Shown here: positions 49,301-59,471 of the stretch, one piece after another | Layout of the letters: the number at the start of each line of letters is the position of its first letter | How positions within the stretch are numbered: the stretch's first letter is position 1 | Assembly (NCBI GenBank): GCA_026874595.1 | Contig: CM049317.1 | Span: 62,783,118 to 62,847,117 of the forward strand | Direction: 5' to 3' | DNA from: Sipunculus nudus | Taxonomy: Eukaryota; Annelida; Sipuncula; Golfingiida; Sipunculidae | DNA length: 64,000 nt | The notes under the pieces: generated by a model | Told to the model about the DNA's origin: nothing | Database searches by the model: none | Seen by the model: only the letters and a program-made list of their open reading frames with translations | Position numbers and translations under genes: made by a program

Positions 49301-49675
49301 TGTATTTTTGAACTTTGCGGGGTCTAATAATGTCAGAAATGGTAAAACATTGTAGGTAAATTGTGTTAAAATTGGAAAATGGGTCCAAGAAATCAATAAA
49401 TGAATTTTTTAAAAATAGCAGAATTATACATTATCGGTTTTGATTGAACGATATTGCCCTTACTTTTGACATTAATGTTCACTAAACGGGACTGCTATGT
49501 AGCCAGGGGACCCGTCTGTCCCCATATGGGTCATATCAGTGTGTATTTTTAGGAAAATGCTGCATTTCTGTTGTGAATTTGCCGTAAGCAAAGAATAAGC
49601 AAAGCATCAGCAAAGTGTAAGCAAAGGGATTATGCTTTCATGATTGCTTTTTGGCACCATTTTCTGAAGAAATAA

Positions 49676-50051
49676 TGTATTTTTGGACTTTGCGATGGTC
49701 TAATAATGTCATAAATGGTAAAACACTGTAAGTAAATTGTGTTAAAATTGGAAAATGGGTCCAAGAAATCAATAAATGACTTTTTTAAAAATAGCAGAAT
49801 TATACATTATCGGTTTTGATCGAACGATATTGCCCTTACTTTTGATATTAATGTTCACTTTCCGGGACTGCTGTGTAGCCAGGGGACCCGTCTGTCACCA
49901 TATGCTTCTTATCAGTGTGTATTTATAGGAAAATGCTGCATTTCTGTTGTGATTTTGCCGTAAGCAAAGAATTAGCAAAGCATCAGCAAGGTGTAAGCAA
50001 AGGGATTATGCCTTCATAATTGCTCTTTGGCACCATTTTCTGAATAAATAA
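49676..50051 (+). repeat. Monomer class L
   Basis: Diagnostic features are TTTGCGATGGTC, GTCATAAATGG, CACTGTAAGTAAATTG, TTATCGG, GATCGAACG, CACTTTCCGGG, CACCATATGCTTC, TATTTATAGG, GAATTAGC, CAAGGTG and CTCTTTGGCACC, ending GAATAAATAA. It is a near sister of class O, sharing GTAAGTAAATTG, GATCG and CTTTCC. Copies are at 4126, 21803, 25188, 35356, 41008, 44396, 49676, 56835, 62107 and 62483. Confidence 0.86.
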
Positions 50052-50434
50052 TGTATTTTTGGGCATGGGGGGGGGGGGGGGTCTAATTATGTCAGAAATG
50101 GTGAAACACTGTAGGTAAATTGTGTTAAAATTGGAAAATGGGTCCAATAAATCAATAAATGACTTTTTAAAAATTGCAGAATTATATATTACCGGTTTTG
50201 ATTGAACAATATTGCCCTTATTTTTGATATTAATGGTCACTAACCGGGACTGCTGTGTAGCCAGGGGACCCGTCTGTCTCCATATGGTTCATATCAGTGT
50301 GTATTTTTAGGAAAATGCTGCATTTCTGTTGTGAATTTGCCGTAAGCAAAGAATAAGCAAAGCATCAGCAAAGTGTAAGTAAAGGGATTATGCCTTCATA
50401 ATTGCTTTTTTTTCACCATTTTCTGAAGAAATAA
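50052..50434 (+). repeat. Monomer class M (G-tract monomer 2, longest tracts)
   Basis: Like H and R, but with CAT followed directly by 9-16 G and ATATATTACCGG instead of ATACATTACCGG. It then has GGTCACTAACC, CTCCATATGGTTC, GTGAATTTGCC and AAGTAAAGGG. Here the run is 15 G. Copies are at 4502, 14282, 22179, 25564, 35732, 36868, 41384, 44772, 50052, 57211 and 62859. Class N nearly always follows. Confidence 0.87.
50067..50081 (+). repeat. 15-base G-tract in class M
   Basis: Member of the block 5 reference unit, in the same L-M-N context as the two other 15-G runs. Confidence 0.85.
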
Positions 50435-50812
50435 TGTATTTTTGGACTTTGCGGGGGTCTAATAATGTCAGAAATGGTAAAACATTGTAGGTAAATTGTG
50501 TTAAAATTGGAGAATGGGTCAAAGAAATCAATAGATGACTTTTTTTAAAAATAGCAGAATTATACATTTCCGGTTTTGATTGAACGATATTGCCCTTACT
50601 TTTTAATATTAATGTTCACTATCCGGGACTGCTGTGTAGCCAGGGGACCCGTCTGTCACCATTTGGTTCTTATCAGTGTGTATTTTTAGGAAAATGCTGC
50701 ATTTCTGTTGTGATTTTGCCGTAAGCAAAGAATTAGCAAAGCATCAGCAAAGTGTAAGCAAAGGGATTATGCTTTCATAGTTGATTTTTTTCACCATTTT
50801 CTGAAGAAATAA
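50435..50812 (+). repeat. Monomer class N
   Basis: Diagnostic features are TTGGAGAATGGGTCAAAG, CAATAGATGAC (destroying the AATAAA hexamer at this place), TTCCGG, CTTTTTAATATT, CACTATCCGGG, CACCATTTGGTTC and TTCATAGTTGATTTTTTTC. Copies are at 4880, 25941, 36114, 37245, 41762, 50435, 57591 and 63238. Copies at 25941, 37245 and 45154 start TATATTTTTGG rather than TGTATTTTTGG, a shared private variant. Confidence 0.86.
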
Positions 50813-51188
50813 TGTATTTTTGGACTTTGCGGGGGTCTAATAATGTCAGAAATGGTAAAACACTGTAAGTAAATTGTGTTAAAATTGGAAAATGGGTCCA
50901 AGAAATCAATAAATGACTTTTTTAAAAATAGCAGAATTATACATTATCGGTTTTGATCGAACGATATTGCCCTTACTTTTGATATTAATGTTCACTTTCC
51001 GGGACTGCTGTGTAGCCAGGGGACCCGTCTGTCACCATATGGTTCTTATCACTGTGTATTTATAGGAAAATGCTGCATTTCTGTTGTGATTTTGCCGTAA
51101 GCAAAGAATTAGCAAAGCATCAGCAAGGTGTAAGCAAAGGGATTATGCCTTCATAATTGCTCTTTGGCGCCATTTTCTGAAGAAATAA
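50813..51188 (+). repeat. Monomer class O
   Basis: Diagnostic features are GTAAGTAAATTG, TTATCGG, GATCGAACG, CACTTTCCGGG, CTTATCACTGTG (private in right-hand copies), TATTTATAGG, GAATTAGC, CAAGGTG and CTCTTTGGC, followed by GAAGAAATAA. It is close to L but lacks the GCGATGG variant. Copies are at 5258, 14658, 36492, 42140, 50813, 57969 and 63616. The left copies (5258, 14658) differ slightly, with GGTCTTATAATG and AGCATAAGC. Confidence 0.85.
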
Positions 51189-51561
51189 TGTATTTTTGGA
51201 CTTTGCGGGGGTCTTATAATGTCAGAAATGGTAAAACATTGTAGGTAAATTGTGTTAAAATTGGAAAATGGGTCAAAGAAATCAATAAATGACTTTTTTA
51301 AAAATAGAAGTATTATACATTTGCGGTTTTGATTGAACGATATTGCCCTTACTTTTGATATTAATGACTAACCGGGACTGCTATGTAGCGAGGGGACCCG
51401 TCTGTCCCCATATGGGTCATATCAGTGTGTATTTTTAGGAAAATGCTGCATTTCTGTTGTGATTTTGCCGTAAGCAAAGAATAAGCAAAGCATCAGCAAA
51501 GTGTAAGTAAAGGGATTATGCTTTCATGATTGCTTTTTGGCACCATTTTCTGAAGAAATAA
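51189..51561 (+). repeat. Monomer class P
   Basis: Diagnostic features are GGTCTTATAATG, GGGTCAAAGAAATC, TAGAAGAATTATAC, TTGCGG (GTGCGG in the left copies), a three-base deletion giving TTAATGACTAACC, CTGCTATGTAGCC, CCCCATATGGG and CTTTCATGATTGC. Length is 373 bp because of the deletion. Copies are at 3380, 5634, 15034, 26319, 37623, 42516, 45530, 51189 and 58355. Confidence 0.86.
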
Positions 51562-51937
51562 TGTATTTTTGGACTTTGGGGGGGTCTAATAATGTCAGAA
51601 ATGGTAAAACACTGTAGGTAAATTGTGTTAAAATTGGAAAATGAGTCCAAGAAATCAATAAATGACTTTTTTAAAAATAGCAGAATTATACATTATCGGT
51701 TTTGATTGAACGATATTGCCCTTACTTTTGATATTAATGTTCACTATCCGGGACTGCTGTGTAGCCAGGGGACCCGTCTGTCACCATATGGTTCTTATCA
51801 GTGTGTATTTATAGGAAAATGCTGCATTTCTGTTGTGATTTTGCCGTAAGCAAAGAATTAGCAAAGCATCAGCAAGGTGTAAGCAAAGGGATTATGCCTT
51901 CATAATTGCTCTTTGGCACCATTTTCTGAATAAATAA
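51562..51937 (+). repeat. Monomer class Q (short G-tract)
   Basis: Diagnostic features are ACTTT followed by 7 G (9-10 in the left copies at 15407 and 6007), ATGAGTCCAAG, TTATCGG, CACTATCCGGG, CACCATATGGTTC, TATTTATAGG, GAATTAGC, CAAGGTG and CTCTTTGG, ending GAATAAATAA. Copies are at 6007, 15407, 23315, 26692, 37996, 42889, 51562 and 58728. Class R follows in every case. Confidence 0.86.
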
Positions 51938-52318
51938 TGTATTTTTGGGCATTGGGGGGGGGGGGGTCTAATTATGTCAGAAATGGTGAAACACTGTAGG
52001 TAAATTGTGTTAAAATTGGAAAATGGGTCCAATAAATCAATAAATGACTTTTTAAAAATTGCAGAATTATACATTACCGGTTTTGATTGAACAATATTGC
52101 CCTTATTTTTGATATTAATGGTCACTAACCGGGACTGCTGTGTAGCCAGGGGACCCGTCTGTCTCCATATGGTTCATATCAGTGTGTATTTTTAGGAAAA
52201 TGCTGCATTTCTGTTGTGAATTTGCCGTAAGCAAAGAATAAGCAAAGGATCAGCAAAGTGTAAGTAAAGGGATTATGCCTTCATAATTGCTTTTTTTCAC
52301 CATTTTCTGAAGAAATAA
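51938..52318 (+). repeat. Monomer class R (G-tract monomer 3)
   Basis: G-tract class with CATT followed by 9-13 G, ATACATTACCGG, GGTCACTAACC, CTCCATATGGTTC, GTGAATTTGCC and AAGTAAAGGG. It differs from H by CCAATAAATCAATAAATG and from M by ATACATTACC. Copies are at 7893, 16541, 23681, 27068, 38372, 43265 and 51938; the left copies at 7893 and 16541 read CATG rather than CATTG. Chimeric versions are at 6386, 7141, 15785 and 59094. Confidence 0.86.
51954..51966 (+). repeat. 13-base G-tract in class R
   Basis: The longest tract in class R, after GGGCATT. Other class R copies have 9-12 G, showing that length varies within a class. Confidence 0.83.
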
Positions 52319-52695
52319 TGTATTTTTGGACTTTGCGGGGGTCTAATAATGTCAGAAATGGTAAAACATTGTAGGTAAATTGTGTTAAAATTGGAGAATG
52401 GGTCAAAGAAATCAATAAATGACTTTTTTTAAAAATAGCAGAATAATACATTTCCGGTTTTGATTGAACGATATTGCCCTTACTTTTGATATTAATGTTC
52501 ACTATCCGGGACTGCTGTGTAGCCAGGGGACCCGTCTGTCACCATTTGGTTCTTATCAGTGTGTATTTTTAGGAAAATGCTGCATTTCTGTTGTGATTTT
52601 GCCGTAAGGAAAGAATTAGCAAAGCATCAGGAAAGTGTAAGCAAAGGGATTATGCTTTCATAGTTGATTTTTTTCACCATTTTCTGAAGAAATAA
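52319..52695 (+). repeat. Monomer class S
   Basis: Diagnostic features are TTGGAGAATGGGTCAAAG, AATAGCAGAATAATAC, TTCCGG, TTTGATATTAATG (not TTTTTAATATT as in N), CACTATCCGGG, CACCATTTGGTTC, GTAAGGAAAG, CAGGAAAG and CATAGTTGATTTTTTTC. Copies are at 8269, 16918, 27448 and 52319, with fusions at 38752 and 53071. Confidence 0.86.
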
Positions 52696-53070
52696 TGTAT
52701 TTTTGGACTTTGCGGGGGTCTAATAATGTCAGAAATGGTAAAACACTGTAGGTAAATTGTGTTAAAATTGGAAAATGGGTCCAAGAATTCAATAAATGAC
52801 TTTTTTTTAAAATTGCAGAACTATACATTATCGGTTTTGATTGAACGATATTGCCCTTACTTTTGATATTAATGTTCACTTTCCGGGACTGCTGTGTAGC
52901 CAGGGGACCCGTCTGTCACCATATGGTTCTTATCAGTGTGTATTTTTAGGAAAATGCTGCATTTCTGTTGTGATTTTGCCGTAAGCAAAGAATTAGCAAA
53001 GCATCAGCAAAGTGTAAGCAAAGGGATTATGCTTCATAGTTGCTTTTTTCACCATTTTCTGAGGAAATCA
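52696..53070 (+). repeat. Monomer class T (unit-closing monomer)
   Basis: Diagnostic features are CCAAGAATTCAATAAATG, which contains a class-specific GAATTC hexamer, then AACTATACATTATCGG, CACTTTCCGGG, CACCATATGGTTC and a final GAAATCA that marks the end of each unit. Copies are at 8646, 17295, 27824, 45903, 52696 and 53447. Each is followed directly by a monomer starting TGTATTTTCGG. Confidence 0.88.
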
Positions 53071-53823
53071 TGTATTTTCGGACTTTGCGGGGGTCTAATA
53101 ATGTCAGAAATGGTAAAACATTGTAGGTAAATTGTGTTAAAATTGGAAAATGGGCCAAAGAAATCAATAAATGACTTTTTTAAAAATAGCAGAATAATAC
53201 ATTTCCGGTTTTGATTGAACGATATTGCCCTTACTTTTGATATTAATGTTCACTATCCGGGACTGCTGTGTAGCCAGGGGACCCGTCTGTCACCATTTGG
53301 TTCTTATCAGTGTGTATTTTTAGGAAAATGCTGCATTTCTGTTGTGATTTTGCCGTAAGGAAAGAATTAGCAAAGCATCAGGAAAGTGTAAGCAAAGGGA
53401 TTATGCTTTCATAGTTGATTTTTTTCACCATTTTCTGAAGAAATAATGTATTTTTGGACTTTGCGGGGGTCTAATAATGTCAGAAATGGTAAAACACTGT
53501 AGGTAAATTGTGTTAAAATTGGAAAATGGGTCCAAGAATTCAATAAATGACTTTTTTTTTAAAATTGCAGAACTATACATTATCGGTTTTGATTGAACGA
53601 TATTGCCCTTACTTTTGATATTAATGTTCACTTTCCGGGACTGCTGTGTAGCCAGGGGACCCGTCTGTCACCATATGGTTCTTATCAGTGTGTATTTTTA
53701 GGAAAATGCTGCATTTCTGTTGTGATTTTGCCGTAAGCAAAGAATTAGCAAAGCATCAGCAAAGTGTAAGCAAAGGGATTATGCTTCATAGTTGCTTTTT
53801 TTCACCATTTTCTGAAGAAATCA
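53071..53823 (+). repeat. HOR block 6, two-monomer remnant (A/S, T)
   Basis: The block starts at 53071 like class A (TGTATTTTCGG, then GGGCCAAAG). Within the monomer it changes to class S (GAATAATAC, TTCCGG, CATTTGGTTC, CAGGAAAG). A normal class T follows at 53447, and the next unit begins at 53824. The arrangement is what a crossover between a class A and a class S monomer would leave, duplicating the S-T pair and deleting or bypassing the rest of a unit. Confidence 0.88.
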
Positions 53824-56086
53824 TGTATTTTCGGACTTTGCGGGGGTCTAATAATGTCAGAAATGGTAAAACATTGTAGGTAAATTGTGTTAAAATTGGA
53901 AAATGGGCCAAAGAAATCAATAAATGACTTTTTTAAAAATTGCAGAATTATACATTACCGGTTTTGATTGAACAATATTGCCCTTACTTTTGATATTAAT
54001 GTTCACTAACCGGGACTGCTGTGTAGCCAGGGGACCCGTCTGTCCCCATATGGGTCATATCAGTGTGTTTTTTTTTTTGGAAAATGCTGCATTTCTGTTA
54101 TGATTTTGCGGTAAGCAAAGAATAAGCAGACCATAAGCAAAGTGTAAGCAAAGGGATTATGTCTTAATAATTGCTTTTTGGCACCATTTTCTGAAAAAAA
54201 TATTGTATTTTTGGGCTTTGCGGGGGTCTAATAATGTCAGAAATGGTGAAACACTGAAAGTAAATTGTGTTAAAATTGGAAAATGTGTCCAATAAATCAA
54301 TAATGACTTTTTTAAAAATTGCAGAATTATACATTCGCGGTTTTGATTGAACGATATTGCCCTTACTTTTGATATTAATGTTCACTGACCGGGACTGCTG
54401 TGTAGCTAGGGGACCCGTCTGTCCCCCCTTTGGGTCATATCAGTGTGTATTTTTAGGAAAATGCTGCATTTCTGTTGTGATTTTGCCGTAAGCAAAGAAT
54501 AAGCAAAGAATCAGCAAAGTGTAAGCAAAGGGATTATGCCTTCATAATTGCTTTTTTTTCTCCATTTTCTGAAGAAATAATGTATTTTTGGACTTTCCGG
54601 GGGTCTAATAATGTCAGAAATGGTAAAACATTGTAAGTTAATTGTGTCAAAATTGGAAAATGGGTCCAAGAAATCAATAAATGACTTTTTTAAAAATATA
54701 AGAATTATACATTTGCGGTTTTGATTAACGATATTGCCCTTACTTTTGATATTAATGTTCACTAACCGGGACTGCTGTGTAGCCAGGGGACCCGTCTGTA
54801 CCCATATGGGTCATATCAGTGTGTATTTTTAGGAAAATGCTTCATTTCTGTTGTGATTTTGCCATAAGCAAAGAATAAGCAAAGCATCAGCAAAGTGTAA
54901 GCAAAGGGATTATGCCTTCATAGTTGCTTTTTTTCACCATTTTCTGAAGAAATAATGTATTTTTGGACTTTGCGGAGGTATAATAATGTCAGAAATGGTA
55001 AAACATTGTAGGTTAATTGTGTTAAAATTGGAAAATGGGTTCAAGAAATCAATAAATGACTTTTTTAAAAATAGAAGAATTATATATTTGCGGTTTTGAT
55101 TGAACGATATTGCCCTTACTTTTGATATTAATGTTCACTGACCGGGACTGCTGTGTAGCTAGGGGACCCGTCTGTCCCCCCTTTGGGTCATATCAGTGTG
55201 TATTTTAAGGAAAATGCTGCATTTCTGTTGTGATTTTGCCGTAAGCAAAGAATAAGCAAAGAATCAGCAAAGTGTAAGCAAAGGGATTATGCCTTCATAA
55301 TAGCTTTTTTTCTCCATTTTCTGAAGAAAACAATGTACTTTTGGACTTTGCGGGGGTCTAATAATGTCAGAAATGATCAAACACTGTAGGTAAATTCTGT
55401 TAAAATTAGAAAATGGGTCCCAGGAATCAATAAATGACTGTTTTAAGTAGCAGAATTTTACATTTGTGGTTTTGATTGAACGATATTGCCCTTACTTTCG
55501 ATATTAATATTCACTAACCGGGACTGCAGTGTAGCCAGGCGACCCGTCTGTCTCCATATGGGTCATATCAGTGTGTATTTTTAGGAAAATGCTGCATTTC
55601 TGTTGTGATTTTGCCGTAAGCAAAGAATAAGCAAAGAATCAGCAAAGTGTAAGCAAAGGGATTATGCCTTCATAATTGTTTTTTTTTTCTCCATTTTCTG
55701 AAGAAATAATGTATTTTTGGACTTTGCGGGGGTCTAATAATTTCAGAACTGGTAAAAAATTGTAGGTAAATTGTTTCAAAATTGGAAAATGAGTCCAAGA
55801 AATCAATAAATGACTTTTTTAAAAATATAAGAATTATACATTTGCGGTTTTGATTGAACGATATTGCCCTTACTTTTGATATTAATGTTCACTAACCGGG
55901 ACTGCTGTGTAGCCAGGGGACCCGTCTGTCACCATATGGTTCATATCAGTGTGCATTTTTAGGAAAATGCTGCATTTCTGTTGTGATTTTTGCCGTAAGC
56001 AAAGAATAAGCAAAGTATCAGCAAAGTGTAAGCAAAGGTATTATGCCTTCATAATTGCTTTTTGGCACCATTTTCTGAATAAATAA

Positions 56087-56461
56087 TGTATTTTTGGGCA
56101 TTGGGGGGGGTCTAATTATGTCAGAAATGGTGAAACACTGTAGGTAAATTGTGTTAAAATTGGAAAATGGGTCCAATAAATTAATAAATGACTTTTTAAA
56201 AATTGCAGAATTATACATTACCGGTTTTGATTGAACAATATTGCCCTTATTTTTGATATTAATGGTCACTAACCGGGACTGCTGTGTAGCCAGGGGACCC
56301 GTCTGTCTCCATATGGTTCATATCAGTGTGTATTTTTAGGAAAATGCTGCATTTCTGTTGTGATTTTGCCGTTAGTAAAGAATAAGCAAAGCATCAGCAA
56401 ACTGTAAGCAAAGGGATTATGCCTTCATAATTGCTTTTTTCACCATTTTCTGAAGAAATAA
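56087..56461 (+). repeat. H/J fusion monomer
   Basis: Begins as class H (CATT plus 8 G, CCAATAAATTAATAAATG, CTCCATATGGTTC) and ends as class J (GATTTTGCCGTTAG, CAAACTGTAAGC, GCTTTTTTCACC), losing class I. GTTAGTAAAG replaces GTTAGCAAAG at the first subrepeat. Class K follows in normal order. Confidence 0.86.
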
Positions 56462-57225
56462 TGTATTTTTGGACTTTGCGGGGGTCTTATGTCAGAAATG
56501 GTAAAACATTGTAGGTAAATTGTGTTAAAATTGGAAAATGGGTCCAAGAAATCAATAAATGAATTTTTTAAAAATAGCAGAATTATACATTATCGGTTTT
56601 GATTGAACGATATTGCCCTTACTTTTGACATTAATGTTCACTAAACGGGACTGCTATGTAGCCAGGGGACCCGTCTGTCCCCATATGGGTCATATCAGTG
56701 TGTATTTTTAGGAAAATGCTGCATTTCTGTTGTGATTTTGCCGTAAGCAAAGAATAAGCAAAGCATCAGCAAAGTGTAAGCAAAGGGATTATGCTTTCAT
56801 GATTGCTTTTTGGCACCATTTTCTGAAGAAATAATGTATTTTTGGACTTTGCGATGGTCTAATAATGTCATAAATGGTAAAACACTGTAAGTAAATTGTG
56901 TTAAAATTGGAAAATGGGTCCAAGAAATCAATAAATGACTTTTTTAAAAATAGCAGAATTATACATTATCGGTTTTGATCGAACGATATTGCCCTTACTT
57001 TTGATATTAATGTTCACTTTCCGGGACTGCTGTGTAGCCAGGGGACCCGTCTGTCACCATATGCTTCTTATCAGTGTGTATTTATAGGAAAATGCTGCAT
57101 TTCTGTTGTGATTTTGCCGTAAGCAAAGAATTAGCAAAGCATCAGCAAGGTGTAAGCAAAGGGATTATGCCTTCATAATTGCTCTTTGGCACCATTTTCT
57201 GAATAAATAATGTATTTTTGGGCAT

Positions 57226-57238
57226 GGGGGGGGGGGGG
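57226..57238 (+). repeat. 13-base G-tract in class M
   Basis: Class M tract in block 7. The matching monomer of block 5 has 15 G, while flanking sequence is the same, so the tract changes faster than its surroundings. Confidence 0.83.
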
Positions 57239-59093
57239 TCTAATTATGTCAGAAATGGTGAAACACTGTAGGTAAATTGTGTTAAAATTGGAAAATGGGT
57301 CCAATAAATCAATAAATGACTTTTTAAAAATTGCAGAATTATATATTACCGGTTTTGATTGAACAATATTGCCCTTATTTTTGATATTAATGGTCACTAA
57401 CCGGGACTGCTGTGTAGCCAGGGGACCCGTCTGTCTCCATATGGTTCATATCAGTGTGAATTTTTAGGAAAATGCTGCATTTCTGTTGTGAATTTGCCGT
57501 AAGCAAAGAATAAGCAAAGCATCAGCAAAGTGTAAGTAAAGGGATTATGCCTTCATAATTGCTTTTTTTCACCATTTTCTGAAGAAATAATGTATTTTTG
57601 GACTTTGCGGGGGTCTAATAATGTCAGAAATGGTAAAACATTGTAGGTAAATTGTGTTAAAATTGGAGAATGGGTCAAAGAAATCAATAGATGACTTTTT
57701 TTAAAAATAGCAGAATTATACATTTCCGGTTTTGATTGAACGATATTGCCCTTACTTTTTAATATTAATGTTCACTATCCGGGACTGCTGTGTAGCCAGG
57801 GGACCCGTCTGTCACCATTTGGTTCTTATCAGTGTGTATTTTTAGGAAAATGCTGCATTTCTGTTGTGATTTTGCCGTAAGCAAAGAATTAGCAAAGCAT
57901 CAGCAAAGTGTAAGCAAAGGGATTATGCTTTCATAGTTGATTTTTTTCACCATTTTCTGAAGAAATAATGTATTTTTGGACTTTGCGGGGGTCTAATAAT
58001 GTCAGAAATGGTAAAACACTGTAAGTAAATTGTGTTAAAATTGGAAAATGGGTCCAAGAAATCAATAAATGACTTTTTTAAAAATAGCAGAATTATACAT
58101 TATCGGTTTTGATCGAACGATATTGCCCTTACTTTTGATATTAATGTTCACTTTCCGGGACTGCTGTGTAGCCAGGGGACCCGTCTGTCACCATATGGTT
58201 CTTATCACTGTGTATTTATAGGAAAATGCTGCATTTCTGTTGTGATTTTGCCGTAAGCAAAGAATTAGCAAAGCATCAGCAAGGTGTAAGCAAAGGGATT
58301 ATGCCTTCATAATTGCTCTTTGGCACCATTTTCTGAAGAAATAATGTATTTTTGGACTTTGCGGGGGTCTTATAATGTCAGAAATGGTAAAACATTGTAG
58401 GTAAATTGTGTTAAAATTGGAAAATGGGTCAAAGAAATCAATAAATGACTTTTTTAAAAATAGAAGAATTATACATTTGCGGTTTTGATTGAACGATATT
58501 GCCCTTACTTTTGATATTAATGACTAACCGGGACTGCTATGTAGCCAGGGGACCCGTCTGTCCCCATATGGGTCATATCAGTGTGTATTTTTAGGAAAAT
58601 GCTGCATTTCTGTTGTGATTTTGCCGTAAGCAAAGAATAAGCAAAGCATCAGCAAAGTGTAAGCAAAGGGATTATGCTTTCATGATTGCTTTTTGGCACC
58701 ATTTTCTGAAGAAATAATGTATTTTTGGACTTTGGGGGGGTCTAATAATGTCAGAAATGGTAAAACACTGTAGGTAAATTGTGTTAAAATTGGAAAATGA
58801 GTCCAAGAAATCAATAAATGACTTTTTTAAAAATAGCAGAATTATACATTATCGGTTTTGATTGAACGATATTGCCCTTACTTTTGATATTAATGTTCAC
58901 TATCCGGGACTGCTGTGTAGCCAGGGGACCCGTCTGTCACCATATGGTTCTTATCAGTGTGTATTTATAGGAAAATGCTGCATTTCTGTTGTGATTTTGC
59001 CGTAAGCAAAGAATTAGCAAAGCATCAGCAAGGTGTAAGCAAAGGGATTATGCCTTCATAATTGCTCTTTGGCACCATTTTCTGAATAAATAA

Positions 59094-59471
59094 TGTATTT
59101 TTGGGCATTGGGGGGGGGTCTAATTATGTCAGAAATGGTGAAACACTGTAGGTAAATTGTGTTAAAATTGGAAAATGGGTCCAATAAATCAATAAATGAC
59201 TTTTTTAAAAATATAAGAATTATACATTTGCGGTTTTGATTGAACGATATTGCCCTTACTTTTGATATTAATGTTCACTAACCGGGACTGCTGTGTAGCC
59301 AGGGGACCCGTCTGTACCCATATGGTTCATATCAGTGTGTATTTTTAGGAAAATGCTTCATTTCTGTTGTGATTTTGCCATAAGCAAAGAATAAGCAAAG
59401 CATCAGCAAAGTGTAAGCAAAGGGATTATGCCTTCATAGTTGCTTTTTTTCACCATTTTCTGAAGAAATAA
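59094..59471 (+). repeat. R/D fusion monomer
   Basis: Starts as class R (CATT plus 9 G, GGTCCAATAAATC) and changes after AATGACTTTTT to class D (ATATAAGAATT, TTTGCGG, GTACCCATATGG, ATGCTTCATTTC). Class E follows. The classes S, T, A/B and C are skipped, so block 7 runs on without a T-A boundary. One core variant, CCCATATGGTTC, is neither pure D nor pure R. Confidence 0.86.

Larger units (their letters stand above)
46279..53070 (+). repeat. HOR block 5, 18 monomers, cleanest unit
   Basis: Starts and classes: 46279 A/B, 46660 C, 47037 D, 47413 E, 47791 F, 48167 G, 48544 H, 48921 I, 49301 J/K, 49676 L, 50052 M, 50435 N, 50813 O, 51189 P, 51562 Q, 51938 R, 52319 S, 52696 T. Counting the A/B and J/K fusions as two classes each, this unit shows all 20 classes in order. 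It is therefore the best reference for the higher-order repeat, at 6792 bp. The same order can be followed in block 7 at an offset of about 7545 bp until the H/J fusion at 56087. Confidence 0.92.

Noticed and set aside
24580-53879. Plus-strand open frames of 63-67 codons (M-C-I-F-R-K-M-L-H-F-C-C... and one starting M-I-E-Q-Y)
   Set aside because: They lie within the satellite, appear only where a single base change removes a stop codon, and differ between nearly identical copies. No coding signal beyond openness.
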